DNA of 64,000 nt from JAXDBM01 sp963709485. Lineage in GTDB: Bacteria; Desulfobacterota; Syntrophia; Syntrophales; Fen-1087. Shown here in pieces: positions 20,498 through 28,609 of this stretch (positions are counted from its first letter, which is position 1; each line of letters starts with the position of its first letter). The position numbers and the translations under genes are program-made. Under the pieces are notes generated by a model, which saw only the letters and a list, made by a program, of their open reading frames with translations, was not told the DNA's origin and searched no databases. The stretch spans positions 372,001-436,000 of the forward strand of contig CAVPWE010000007.1 in the NCBI GenBank assembly GCA_963709485.1, read 5' to 3'.

Positions 20498-20683
20498 ATG
20501 ACAAAGGAAGAGACAGGCGGTCGGGGAGAAATGGATCGGAGAATCATCGAAAGGAAACTGCTGCGCGGCCAGATTTCGGAAAAGGAATTGAAAAAATACC
20601 TGTCGAAGCTGCCCGATATCTCCGACAATGCGGAGGAGGTCCTCATTGAAATGGAACAGGGTCCGCCGGGGCCGGAGCCATGA
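20498..20683 (+). CDS. Small conserved-looking protein of unknown function
   Basis: 61 aa, highly charged, with a predicted helical middle (IIERKLLRGQISEKELKKYL) and a Pro-rich end. GAGGTGAG lies 4-5 bases before the ATG and the stop is 6 bp before tatD, so it looks like a translated member of the tatD unit. No domain is recognised. Confidence 0.65.
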   Translation: MTKEETGGRGEMDRRIIERKLLRGQISEKELKKYLSKLPDISDNAEEVLIEMEQGPPGPEP

Positions 20684-20689
20684 ATCACC

Positions 20690-21454
20690 ATGCTGATTGA
20701 CACGCATGCCCATCTCGAAATGCGGGCCTTCGATGAGGATCGCGACGCTGTCGTTCGCCGTGCCGGAGAGGCCGGGATCGATGTGATTGTTACGGTTGGG
20801 ACGAATCTTCAGGATTGCCGAAAGGCAATCACGATCGCCGGGCGCTACGACTCGGTCTACGCCGCCATCGGCATTCATCCCCATGACGTGAAAGGCATCG
20901 ACGGCGAAACCTATCATCTCATCAGGAGGCTGGCCGGCCAGCCGAAGGTCGTGGCCTACGGGGAAATCGGCCTGGATTTTTTTCGAAACCGTTCGCCCCG
21001 GAATGATCAGATCCGGTGTTTCGGCGAACAGCTTGAACTGGCTGCGGAACTGGGTATGCCCGTGATCATACATGACCGGGAGGCTCACCGGGAAACGCTG
21101 GAAATGCTTGCCGGATGGAAAGGGAAGAAGGGAGGCATTATCCACTGTTTTTCCGGCGACGCCGTAATGGCCGGGAAATGCCTTGAATCGGGATTTTACA
21201 TTTCGATCCCCGGACCGGTCACCTACCCAAAATCGGAAAAACTGCTGGACGTGGTTCGACAGGTTCCCTTAGACCGCCTGCTGGTGGAAACGGATGCACC
21301 CTATCTGAGCCCCCATCCCTGCCGCGGCCAACGCAACGAACCGGCCTATGTGGTGTACACGGCAAAAAAGGTCGCCGAGACAAAGGGCTTGCCTCTTGAA
21401 GAGGTGGCAGAGGCGACGTCGCGTAACGCAAGGGCCGTTTTCGGCATCGCATAG
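20690..21454 (+). CDS. tatD: TatD-family metal-dependent hydrolase (DNase)
   Basis: 254 aa. An amidohydrolase-like TIM barrel. Metal-site motifs are present in order: DTHAHLE at the N-terminus, GIHPHD, GEIGLDFF, the His of VIIHDREAH, HCFSG and ETDAPYLSPHPCRG. Family members are 3'-5' exonucleases or D-aminoacyl-tRNA deacylase-like; the exact substrate is uncertain. It starts 6 bp after the small gene. The family is often beside metG, but here it precedes the thiamine region. Confidence 0.93.
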   Translation: MLIDTHAHLEMRAFDEDRDAVVRRAGEAGIDVIVTVGTNLQDCRKAITIAGRYDSVYAAIGIHPHDVKGIDGETYHLIRRLAGQPKVVAYGEIGLDFFRNRSPRNDQIRCFGEQLELAAELGMPVIIHDREAHRETLEMLAGWKGKKGGIIHCFSGDAVMAGKCLESGFYISIPGPVTYPKSEKLLDVVRQVPLDRLLVETDAPYLSPHPCRGQRNEPAYVVYTAKKVAETKGLPLEEVAEATSRNARAVFGIA

Positions 21455-21637
21455 CCTCTGAAAAAGACATCCCGTTTTTCCTTTGAAGCCTTTCATATTG
21501 ACCGACAGGAATCCGGAAACCCGGAACCGGCAGTGACTTCTTCCGTGCATCCGGATTTTCCCCGCAGGATGGGACGTTTCAATGAATCTGTGCATGGCCG
21601 TCTTTGATTTTACTTGATTTAATGGCAGGAAGAGAGT

Positions 21638-21720
21638 AACTTGCAGTTACGGGGGTGCCGAACAGGCTGAGAGAATACCCTTTGAACCTGACCTGGGTAA
21701 TGCCAGCGTAGGAAGTGGCG
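21638..21720 (+). promoter_or_regulatory. TPP riboswitch (THI element)
   Basis: The core motifs are all here: ACGGGGGTGCC at 21649-21659, GGCTGAGA at 21665-21672, then ACCCTTTGAACCTGA and CTGGGTAATGCCAGCGTAGG at about 21677-21712. A short closing helix pairs ACTT (near 21639) with AAGT (near 21714). It precedes thiamine pyrophosphokinase, thiD and thiC, and a terminator follows at once, so it should switch off the operon when thiamine pyrophosphate is plentiful. Confidence 0.96.
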
Positions 21721-21750
21721 TCTGATAATTGTGGATTGCGATAAGCTTGC

Positions 21751-21790
21751 AGGGGGCCATTCCCGGAAACAGGGTAAAGGCCCCTTTTTG
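21751..21790 (+). terminator. Intrinsic terminator controlled by the TPP riboswitch
   Basis: AGGGGGCC (21751-21758) pairs with GGCCCCTT (21779-21786), and an inner CCC/GGG helix extends the hairpin. It is followed by a TTTTT run (21785-21789). It sits 31 bp after the aptamer and 47 bp before the first gene, which fits transcription attenuation. An antiterminator pairing is expected but was not worked out. Confidence 0.85.
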
Positions 21791-21836
21791 TTTGTTGCGG
21801 GTGCCTCATGAGCGGCCGCAACAGGAAAGATGGTGT

Positions 21837-22514
21837 ATGAAAAAAGTCGTCTTTGTCCTTTCCGGAGGACCGATGCGGGACGCCGGTTTTTTCCGGGAAC
21901 AGCGGGAACGCTGTCAGCCGGTGTCGATGATCTGCGCCGACGGCGGGGCGCGGCATGCATACCGGATGGGGCTTGTTCCCGATCTGGTCATTGGGGACAT
22001 GGATTCGCTGGAGGCGGAGATGCAGGGTCATTTTGTCAGGCAGGGCTGCCGAATCATGCGCTACCCGCGGGCGAAGAACGAGACGGACACGGAACTGGCG
22101 ATGGAAATGGCCTTTCTCATGGCGCCCGACGAGATCCTGATTTTCGGCGCGATCGGCGCCAGGCTCGATCACACCCTGGCAAATCTTTCCCTTCTGGTTG
22201 TGGCCGCCGAGCGGGAGATCCCTGTCCGCCTGGTCGATGAATGGTGCGAGGTCTTTGCTGTGAAGGGAAAAGCGGTGATCGAAGGGGAGCCCGGACAGAC
22301 CGTATCTCTTTTTCCCTTCGGATCCGATGTCACCGGCATCACCCTGGAAGGTTTCGAATATCCGTTGACGGATGCGACGATGACGCCCGCCCGCCCCTAC
22401 GGCATCAGCAACCGCCTGATCTCAGGCTCGGGCGCGATCACTGTGGAATCGGGACACATGCTGGTCATCCGATATATCCGTGCGGGCCGGTTTCCGGAAG
22501 AGGGTGGCTCATGA
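21837..22514 (+). CDS. thiN: Thiamine pyrophosphokinase
   Basis: 225 aa. Transfers pyrophosphate from ATP to thiamine to make TPP. Family motifs: ADGGA (34-38), GDMDS (53-57), KNETDTELAM, GARLDHTLANL, and the C-terminal thiamine-binding half (RPYGISNRLI). The ATG at 21837 has AGGAAAG upstream; the frame is open further upstream but runs through the terminator. First gene after the riboswitch; it overlaps thiD by ATGA. The symbol follows the Bacillus usage (thiN/tpk). Confidence 0.93.
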   Translation: MKKVVFVLSGGPMRDAGFFREQRERCQPVSMICADGGARHAYRMGLVPDLVIGDMDSLEAEMQGHFVRQGCRIMRYPRAKNETDTELAMEMAFLMAPDEILIFGAIGARLDHTLANLSLLVVAAEREIPVRLVDEWCEVFAVKGKAVIEGEPGQTVSLFPFGSDVTGITLEGFEYPLTDATMTPARPYGISNRLISGSGAITVESGHMLVIRYIRAGRFPEEGGS

Positions 22515-23311
22515 AGGCGATACGGGTGCTGACCATTGCCGGATCGGATTCGGGCGGAGGGGCGGGCATTCAGGCGGATCTGAAGACCATTACCGCCCTG
22601 GGCGGATTCGGGATGAGCGTCGTCACGGCGGTAACGGCTCAGAATACGCTGGGCGTTCATGGTATTCATGAGGTGCCGCCGGAATTTGTGGCGATGCAGT
22701 TTGACGCAGTGGCTTCCGATATCGGAGTGGATGCAGCCAAGACGGGGATGCTGTCTTCCCCGGAGATCCTGCGGGTTGTCGCGGCCAAGATCAGGCAATA
22801 CGGCATCGACAAACTTGTTGTCGACCCGGTGATGGTGGCCAAGGGAGGCGCAAGACTGATCCGGGACGACGCCAGGGAAACGCTGATCGAAGAATTGCTT
22901 CCCCTGGCTCTGATCGTGACGCCCAACATTCCCGAAGCGGAAGTGCTGACGGGTTTGGCCATTTCCGGGCCGGAGTCGATGCGGGAAGCCGCGCTGCGAA
23001 TTTTTGATCTGGGGGCCGGACATGTGGTGGTGAAGGGGGGGCATCTCGAAGGGGACGCGATCGATATCCTTTATGACGGCAGGCGGTTTCATGAATTCAG
23101 CGCGAAGCGCATCCATACCCGGGACACCCATGGAACGGGCTGCACCTTTTCGGCGGCCATTGCCACCGGCCTTGCAAGGGGTCAAGAAGTGGCCGAAGCG
23201 GTTGCGGATGCCAAGCGTTACGTTGCGGCGGCCATCCGGCATGCTTACCGGATTGGCGGCGGTCACGGCCCGACCAACCATCTGGCGCCCGTCTGCCCGG
23301 ATCGATTCTAA
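22511..23311 (+). CDS. thiD: Hydroxymethylpyrimidine/phosphomethylpyrimidine kinase ThiD
   Basis: 266 aa ribokinase-fold kinase that phosphorylates HMP and HMP-P for thiamine synthesis. The N-terminal TIAGSDSGGGAGIQADLKT substrate site and the C-terminal DTHGTGCTFSAAIAT anion-hole/catalytic motif are intact, as is VDPVMVAKGGARL. The start overlaps the stop of the kinase gene by four bases (ATGA), which implies coupling. thiC follows after 15 bp. Confidence 0.96.
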   Translation: MKAIRVLTIAGSDSGGGAGIQADLKTITALGGFGMSVVTAVTAQNTLGVHGIHEVPPEFVAMQFDAVASDIGVDAAKTGMLSSPEILRVVAAKIRQYGIDKLVVDPVMVAKGGARLIRDDARETLIEELLPLALIVTPNIPEAEVLTGLAISGPESMREAALRIFDLGAGHVVVKGGHLEGDAIDILYDGRRFHEFSAKRIHTRDTHGTGCTFSAAIATGLARGQEVAEAVADAKRYVAAAIRHAYRIGGGHGPTNHLAPVCPDRF

Positions 23312-23326
23312 AAAAGGAGTCTCGTC

Positions 23327-24607
23327 ATGACGCAACTGGAAACCGCGAGGAAAGGTACGGTATCGGAGGAAATGAGCGTCTGTGCGGAGCGGGAAGGCGT
23401 ATCCGCCGAATTCATCCGCCAAGGCGTTGAAGCAGGCACCATTGTGGTCATCCGGAACAACCGTCATCAGGGCATTTTGCCCCTGGCGGTCGGACGAGGG
23501 CTGCGGACGAAAATAAACGCCAATATCGGGACATCCCGGGACCGTGCGGATCTCGATCTGGAGCTGAAAAAAGCGGCGATCTGCGCGGCAGCCGGTGCGG
23601 ACACTTTGATGGACCTATCCACCGGCGGGGACATTCGGGCCATCCGGAAGGCCATCATCCAGATTTCTCCGCTGGTGATCGGGACGGTTCCCATTTATCA
23701 GGCAGCGGCCCGGATGCTCTTCGAGAAAAAGGCGATCGCGGAGATGCGTCCCGACGACATGTTCCGCGTAATCGAAGAAAATGGTGAAGACGGCGTCGAT
23801 TTTATCACCGTTCACTGCGGCGTCACGCTTCACAGTGTTGCCTGCATACAGGCGGAAGGACGTCTCCTCGGGATCGTCAGCCGCGGCGGGTCGATCACTG
23901 CGAACTGGATGGCGTGTAATGACCGGGAAAATCCCCTGTACGAGCATTATGACCATCTGCTTGAAATTGCGGCACGCTACGACATGGTTCTCAGTCTGGG
24001 TGATGGGCTTCGTCCCGGCTGTCTGGCCGATGCCACCGACCGCGGTCAGGTTCAGGAACTCATCGTTCTGGGTGAACTGGCCAAAAGAGCCCGCGACCGG
24101 GGTGTTCAGGTGATGATCGAAGGGCCGGGCCATGTCCCCATCGGCGATATCGAGGCCAACATTCAAATGCAGAAGCGGCTGTGCAACGGAGCGCCCTTTT
24201 ATGTTCTCGGGCCTTTGCCCACGGACATTGCCCCCGGTTACGATCATATTACATCGGCCATCGGCGGGGCGATTGCCGGAGCAGCGGGTGCCGACTTTCT
24301 CTGCTACGTCACTCCTGCCGAACATCTGCGGCTGCCGACGCTGGAGGACGTGAAAGAGGGCATCATTGCCGCCAGGATCGCCGCCCACATTGCCGACGTT
24401 GCCAAAAAGCTGCCCGGCGCCGTCGAGAAAGATATCCGAATGGCGCGATGCCGGAAGGAATTCGACTGGCAGGGGCAGGTGGATGTTTCCATCGATCCGG
24501 AAAAAACACGCAGTTGGCTGGAACGGAGTGAAGGCGCCCACGAGGAAGGGTGTACCATGTGCGGTGAATTTTGCGCCATCAGGCTGGGGAAAAAGAATAA
24601 AGCATAA
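23327..24607 (+). CDS. thiC: ThiC-family radical SAM phosphomethylpyrimidine synthase
   Basis: 426 aa, the short form lacking the long N-terminal domain of E. coli ThiC (about 630 aa). Family blocks are clear: NKNGTSR-like INANIGTSRDR, TLMDLSTGGDI, FITVHCGVTLHS, SRGGSITANWM, VMIEGPGHVPI, PLPTDIAPGYDH. It converts AIR to HMP-P. The C-terminal cluster motif reads CTMCGEFC, i.e. CX2CX3C, one residue shorter than the CX2CX4C of model ThiC. BzaF-type paralogues make the cobamide lower ligand 5-hydroxybenzimidazole; the TPP riboswitch and thiD context favour thiamine. AAAGGAG precedes the ATG. Confidence 0.92.
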   Translation: MTQLETARKGTVSEEMSVCAEREGVSAEFIRQGVEAGTIVVIRNNRHQGILPLAVGRGLRTKINANIGTSRDRADLDLELKKAAICAAAGADTLMDLSTGGDIRAIRKAIIQISPLVIGTVPIYQAAARMLFEKKAIAEMRPDDMFRVIEENGEDGVDFITVHCGVTLHSVACIQAEGRLLGIVSRGGSITANWMACNDRENPLYEHYDHLLEIAARYDMVLSLGDGLRPGCLADATDRGQVQELIVLGELAKRARDRGVQVMIEGPGHVPIGDIEANIQMQKRLCNGAPFYVLGPLPTDIAPGYDHITSAIGGAIAGAAGADFLCYVTPAEHLRLPTLEDVKEGIIAARIAAHIADVAKKLPGAVEKDIRMARCRKEFDWQGQVDVSIDPEKTRSWLERSEGAHEEGCTMCGEFCAIRLGKKNKA

Positions 24608-24619
24608 AGGGGACCCATC

Positions 24620-24817
24620 ATGAAAACGACACACCTCTTGTATGTCGCGGCAGGGCTGGTCATGGTATCCGTTTTTTTTCTGACACCACCCTGGACGACG
24701 GTGAAGGTCGTGCTCGGCGTTGCCCCGCTGGTCTTTCTGCTGATGGTCGTGATTGCCGTCTGCCGGGCCAGGAATCTTGCGGATGAAAGCCATGATGACG
24801 ATGAATCCGGCGAATAG
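24620..24817 (+). CDS. Small two-helix membrane protein
   Basis: 65 aa. Two hydrophobic stretches (about 6-24 and 29-47) are followed by an acidic tail (DESHDDDESGE). It starts 12 bp after thiC with a GGGGACC upstream and overlaps the start of the downstream nucleotidyltransferase gene. No family recognised. It could be a minor part of the thi operon or simply a small membrane protein between two units. Confidence 0.6.
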   Translation: MKTTHLLYVAAGLVMVSVFFLTPPWTTVKVVLGVAPLVFLLMVVIAVCRARNLADESHDDDESGE

Positions 24818-26171
24818 CGGGGACGGATGTGGGGATCTGGCTTCTTCGCGCGCCGCTGCGACGGCCATTGTCGAAAGGCTGCGGCGTGCCGGGTATGAAG
24901 CGTTGTTTGTCGGAGGATGTGTCCGGGACGTCCTGCGGGGGATCGAGCCTGCGGATTATGACATTGCCACATCCGCACGTCCGGAGCAGGTGCGGGCCCT
25001 TTTCCGGCGGACCATCCCGGTCGGGGCAGCCTTTGGCGTGGTCCTGGTGGTCGAGGGAGGGCGCCGCTATGAAGTGGCGACCTTCCGCACCGAAGCGGAC
25101 TACGGAGACGGACGCCACCCCTCGCAGGTGGCATACGCCAAGGCCGAAGAAGATGCACGGCGGCGTGATTTCACGATCAACGGCCTGCTCTTGGATCCCG
25201 ATACCGGCAGGATTATCGATCATGTCGGAGGACGGGATGATGTCGCCCGCCGGCTCGTGCGGACCATTGGCGAGCCGGAATTGCGTTTTGCCGAAGATCG
25301 TCTGCGGATGCTTCGTGCCGTCCGCTTCGCCGCCAACCTCGATTTTACGATCCACCCCGCGACCCTGGCCGCGATCCGGAACCATGCGGACGCCATCCGT
25401 CACATCAGTTTCGAGCGGATCAGCGATGAACTCACGAAAATACTGACCGCGGGCGCCGCAAGACGCGGCATGGAACTCCTGGCGGACACGGGCCTGCTTG
25501 CCGTCATTCTCCCGGAGATCGACCGGCTGCGCGGTCTGGCACAGCCCGAACGGGTTCACCCGGAGGGCGACGTATGGGAGCATATTCTGGGAATGCTGAC
25601 CCATATGCCGGCGGCTGCGGATGGTCACGTCGATGCCCGTCTTGCCTGGGCCGTTGTTCTGCATGATGTCGGCAAGGCCGTGACGCGGACAGAGGATGTT
25701 TCGGGCGTTCATTTCTATGGCCATGTTCGAAAGGGCGAAGAGATTGCGTCTTCCCTCCTGCAGCGTCTGAAATTTTCGGCGGCGGACATGGCGACAATCC
25801 GGGCCCTCATTCATGAGCACATGACGTTCATGCATGTTCGGCAGATGCGGCCGGGCCGTCTCAAGCGATTCCTCCGCATGCCCGATTTTCAACTGCACCT
25901 GGAACTCCACCGGCTGGACTGTCTGGGAAGCCACGGCATGCTTGACAATTATGAATACTGCCGGAAAAAGCTCGAGGAACTGACTCTGGAGGAACTGCAT
26001 CCTCCGCGGCTTCTTTCCGGCGATGATCTGATTGCCATGGGCCTCACTCCCGGACCTCGTTTCAAGAACATGCTTCGCGCCGTCGAGGAGGCCCAACTCA
26101 ACGACGAGATCGCAACGAAGGAGGATGCCCGGGAATTCCTTTCGGCGCTTGCTTTACGGGAGAAAAAATAA
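24783..26171 (+). CDS. CCA-adding enzyme / poly(A) polymerase-family nucleotidyltransferase with HD domain
   Basis: About 462 aa. The class II nucleotidyltransferase head shows GGCVRD (residues 44-49 from this start) and the catalytic DYD (58-60), followed by RRDFTINGLL and AEDRLRMLRAVRFA, then the ER-motif (FERISDEL). A C-terminal HD domain (VVLHDVGKA, IHEH) follows. Sequence alone does not separate tRNA CCA-adding, A-adding and poly(A) polymerase activity; Desulfobacterota such as Geobacter can have several. Four possible ATG starts lie at 24783-24801; the first is chosen for its AGGA 8-9 bases upstream. Confidence 0.88.
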   Translation: MKAMMTMNPANSGDGCGDLASSRAAATAIVERLRRAGYEALFVGGCVRDVLRGIEPADYDIATSARPEQVRALFRRTIPVGAAFGVVLVVEGGRRYEVATFRTEADYGDGRHPSQVAYAKAEEDARRRDFTINGLLLDPDTGRIIDHVGGRDDVARRLVRTIGEPELRFAEDRLRMLRAVRFAANLDFTIHPATLAAIRNHADAIRHISFERISDELTKILTAGAARRGMELLADTGLLAVILPEIDRLRGLAQPERVHPEGDVWEHILGMLTHMPAAADGHVDARLAWAVVLHDVGKAVTRTEDVSGVHFYGHVRKGEEIASSLLQRLKFSAADMATIRALIHEHMTFMHVRQMRPGRLKRFLRMPDFQLHLELHRLDCLGSHGMLDNYEYCRKKLEELTLEELHPPRLLSGDDLIAMGLTPGPRFKNMLRAVEEAQLNDEIATKEDAREFLSALALREKK

Positions 26172-26184
26172 GAAACTAAAAAAG

Positions 26185-26213
26185 TTGAAAAATATTTTCG
26201 CAAATGGTAAAAA
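26185..26213 (+). promoter_or_regulatory. Probable sigma-70 promoter for the AMIN-PilZ-MinD cluster
   Basis: TTGAAA (26185-26190; 5/6), a 17-bp spacer and TAAAAA (26208-26213; 4/6) in an AT-rich gap 74 bp before the AMIN gene. It would drive the whole following cluster. Pattern-based only. Confidence 0.45.
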
Positions 26214-26286
26214 CACGTCGGATTCACCGAGTTACGCAAAACCCTGCCTTTCGCCTAAATGAGAAGCCTTTGAAGAGGCCCATGAC

Positions 26287-27081
26287 ATGAACGACAACTG
26301 GAGAACGGGGGCGGCCGTGATGACGCTGCTGGTCCTGCTGTGCCTCTCGGTCCTGCCGGCGGAAGCAGCCCGGTTGCTGTATATTCGGGTGGGTGAGTAT
26401 GAATCCCTGACGCGCATCGTCTTTGAATTTGACGGCACAGTCAAGTTCAAAGGGCCGGAGATCAGCGGCCCCGGCCAGGTTGCAGTGGATTTTATGGATA
26501 CGACAACGAACAATCCGGCCCTTCAGAAAATGCGGGACCGTTCTGGGCACATAGAAAAAATCGAGTTTGTTCAGGGCAAATCCCTCCTGACGGCCAATGT
26601 CAGACTGACGTCATCGTCTTTCAACCTCAAAACTTTCTATCTGTTCACGCCGGACCGTCTTGTGCTGGATCTCTACTGGACTGCTGCTCCGCCCGCGCCC
26701 GAAAAAGCACCGGAAGCCGTTTCCGCCCAGCCCGCTCCGGAAAACGTCCCGCCGGCCCCCGCTGAACCGACGGGCGTGAAACCACCGGATGCGGCCGCGC
26801 CCGCAAAAGCGGCTGAAAGTCCCGTTCCACCGGCAGCCGTGGAATCCGGCCAGGTGCAATCCTATCTGTTCCTGGCCCTGATCGGCCTTTCCATTGCGGC
26901 TGTCTTGATCGCGCTGCTCGCCACGTTTTTCTTTCTGAAAAGAAAGCGCCGTGCGGTTTCATCGAAAAACAGGATGAATCCCGAGCGTGCCGCACGAAAT
27001 GTGGATGAACAGCAGGAAGAAGAAGGCATCCGTGCATTGGACTCGAAAATCCGGGACGAGCTGAACAAATATGGAAAATGA
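26287..27081 (+). CDS. AMIN-domain envelope protein with C-terminal membrane anchor
   Basis: 264 aa. A signal peptide (about residues 8-27) is followed by an AMIN-type beta domain (about 29-133, with LTRIVFEFDG and LVLDLYW). A long Pro/Ala-rich linker (134-190), one membrane helix (about 194-218) and a basic, charged cytoplasmic tail come next. AMIN domains bind peptidoglycan in AmiC and secretin (PilQ) proteins. This layout puts the wall-binding domain outside and a tail inside that could contact the next gene product, whose start overlaps this gene by 11 bp. Confidence 0.8.
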   Translation: MNDNWRTGAAVMTLLVLLCLSVLPAEAARLLYIRVGEYESLTRIVFEFDGTVKFKGPEISGPGQVAVDFMDTTTNNPALQKMRDRSGHIEKIEFVQGKSLLTANVRLTSSSFNLKTFYLFTPDRLVLDLYWTAAPPAPEKAPEAVSAQPAPENVPPAPAEPTGVKPPDAAAPAKAAESPVPPAAVESGQVQSYLFLALIGLSIAAVLIALLATFFFLKRKRRAVSSKNRMNPERAARNVDEQQEEEGIRALDSKIRDELNKYGK

Positions 27082-27382
27082 ACCCCAGATGAACTGGAAT
27101 GTCGGTCTGGCGGATGAGGAAAGAAAGGACTTGGAACATCTGATCGATGCTTTCAAGGAAGACCGATTCTCCCCTTCGCCCCATGCGACGCCGGAAGAGT
27201 TGCAGCAGCAGGTTGCCGCCATGAAGGCCAAAATGATCCGCATGTCGGCCATGCTGCTGGACCTGGATAAGAAAATGCGCTCGCTGTATGAAGTATTCCG
27301 TCTTTTCCACAGAAAAACGGAAGTAATGAACCAGCGGATCAGCGATGTCGCCAAGCTGGTGAAAATCGGGAAGAAGCAATAG
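27071..27382 (+). CDS. Small coiled-coil protein of unknown function
   Basis: 103 aa, no signal peptide or membrane segment. Residues about 40-95 are heptad-rich (LQQQVAAMKAKMIRMSAMLLDLDKK and onward) and would form a coiled coil. It overlaps the AMIN gene by 11 bp, so the two are translationally linked, and may bind that protein's cytoplasmic tail; this is inference. No family recognised. Confidence 0.75.
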   Translation: MENEPQMNWNVGLADEERKDLEHLIDAFKEDRFSPSPHATPEELQQQVAAMKAKMIRMSAMLLDLDKKMRSLYEVFRLFHRKTEVMNQRISDVAKLVKIGKKQ

Positions 27383-27438
27383 AACCGGTCAGACGATTGG
27401 ACGAGACAGTGCAAAATCAGAATTACGGGGAACGCGTC

Positions 27439-28560
27439 ATGGAGGGATCCTTGCGCCTTGATTCCGCGGAAGCGTTCGAAGCGCTGCTGGACAAGGTCCC
27501 CGGGGACCGCTTTCTCGTCAGGGCCTATGCTGATTTTCTGGCGGGAAAAGAATCCTTTGCTCTGGCCGCTCAATATTACCGGAAGGCATCGGAGCTTTTC
27601 GGGGCCGTGGGGATGGTCCTGCAAGCGGTTGCCGCCAAAGTCATGGAGTGGAAAGTTACCAAGCCCTCGCGCCGGGAGTGCCGCCCTCTGTATGCTGCCA
27701 TCCGTGAGGTACGCTCGGAAAAACCGCTGAATGATTTTTTCTGCCACATGACCTATTCCGAGCTGGTTGCCGTCATGTCCCGGCTGGATGCCGTCCGCAT
27801 GCCGGCAGGCGCCGCCATCAAAGATTCAGGGGCCCCGGAGGAGTTTCTCTGTTTTATTGTCTCGGGCACGGTGGCCGAAACGATATTTACGCAAGCAGGT
27901 GAGGAGGAGCAAATCCGCAGGGAATATGCATCGCAAAGCGCAGAGGCCAATTACTTCGGTAATGTTTATCCCTTTGACGAACAGCGGGTTTCCTTGTCGC
28001 GGTTCGAAGCGGTCGGTGCCTGTGAACTGCTGAAGATCTCAAGATCGCAACTGATGGATCTTTGTGAAGAAAATCCCAACGTTAAAATTCTGCTGATGCG
28101 GCTGACAAAAGCCCAGCGACTGTACGCCCAGAAAGAGGGGACTCGGAGGTTCCGCAAAGCCGCGCGCTTTCATCTCCAGACACAGATCGACATGAAGATA
28201 TTCGGCAGCGAACCGGACCGGAGCCCGCTTGTTCTGAAAGGATCCGTGCAGGACATTTCACTGGGTGGGGCGTGCATCAGTCTGGGGGAAAAATATCTGA
28301 CCGGACCTCCCAAAGAGATTATCGGCAAGAGCGTCAAGGTTCTGGTCAATGTCCCCCGGGTTGAGGTGGGCCTGAATCTTTTCGGCACCATCGCCTGGTG
28401 CCGGGAAATTTCACGCGAGGGGAAAACGATCGTGATTGCCGGCGTCCAGTTCAAGGACATGACGCATGCCGATCTCGCTTTTTTGAAGAAGCACTGTTAT
28501 GTTGGTGAAGAGGCGCAGGATTATATTTCCTACCTGTGGGAGTCTCAGCCCAGGAGTTGA
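27439..28560 (+). CDS. c-di-GMP effector: helical repeat + cyclic-nucleotide-like domain + PilZ
   Basis: 373 aa from the ATG at 27439. Residues about 10-75 look like a TPR-type helical unit (FLVRAYADFLAGK, AAQYYRKASELF). Residues about 98-225 resemble a Crp-type cyclic-nucleotide domain (IVSGTVAE, SRSQLMDLCE), but the usual phosphate-binding cassette is not evident. A PilZ domain follows with both c-di-GMP motifs: RKAAR at 239-243 (RxxxR) and DISLGG at 272-277. It should bind c-di-GMP. A TTG at 27397 would add 14 residues but has no clear ribosome site. Upstream of a MinD-like ATPase. Confidence 0.82.
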   Translation: MEGSLRLDSAEAFEALLDKVPGDRFLVRAYADFLAGKESFALAAQYYRKASELFGAVGMVLQAVAAKVMEWKVTKPSRRECRPLYAAIREVRSEKPLNDFFCHMTYSELVAVMSRLDAVRMPAGAAIKDSGAPEEFLCFIVSGTVAETIFTQAGEEEQIRREYASQSAEANYFGNVYPFDEQRVSLSRFEAVGACELLKISRSQLMDLCEENPNVKILLMRLTKAQRLYAQKEGTRRFRKAARFHLQTQIDMKIFGSEPDRSPLVLKGSVQDISLGGACISLGEKYLTGPPKEIIGKSVKVLVNVPRVEVGLNLFGTIAWCREISREGKTIVIAGVQFKDMTHADLAFLKKHCYVGEEAQDYISYLWESQPRS

Positions 28561-28609
28561 TGTGGTCGTCATGCGAGCGGCGCATGCGCACTTAGACGCA
28601 CGGGAGTGA

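Noticed and set aside
19763..21145. Minus-strand open frame of 460 codons
   Set aside because: Antisense to the flavoprotein, small gene and tatD; no recognisable protein features.
22397..23467. Minus-strand open frame of 356 codons
   Set aside because: Antisense to thiD and the start of thiC, both with intact family motifs.
24660..26096. Minus-strand open frame of 478 codons
   Set aside because: Antisense to the CCA/poly(A) polymerase-family gene; no domain or start signal recognised.
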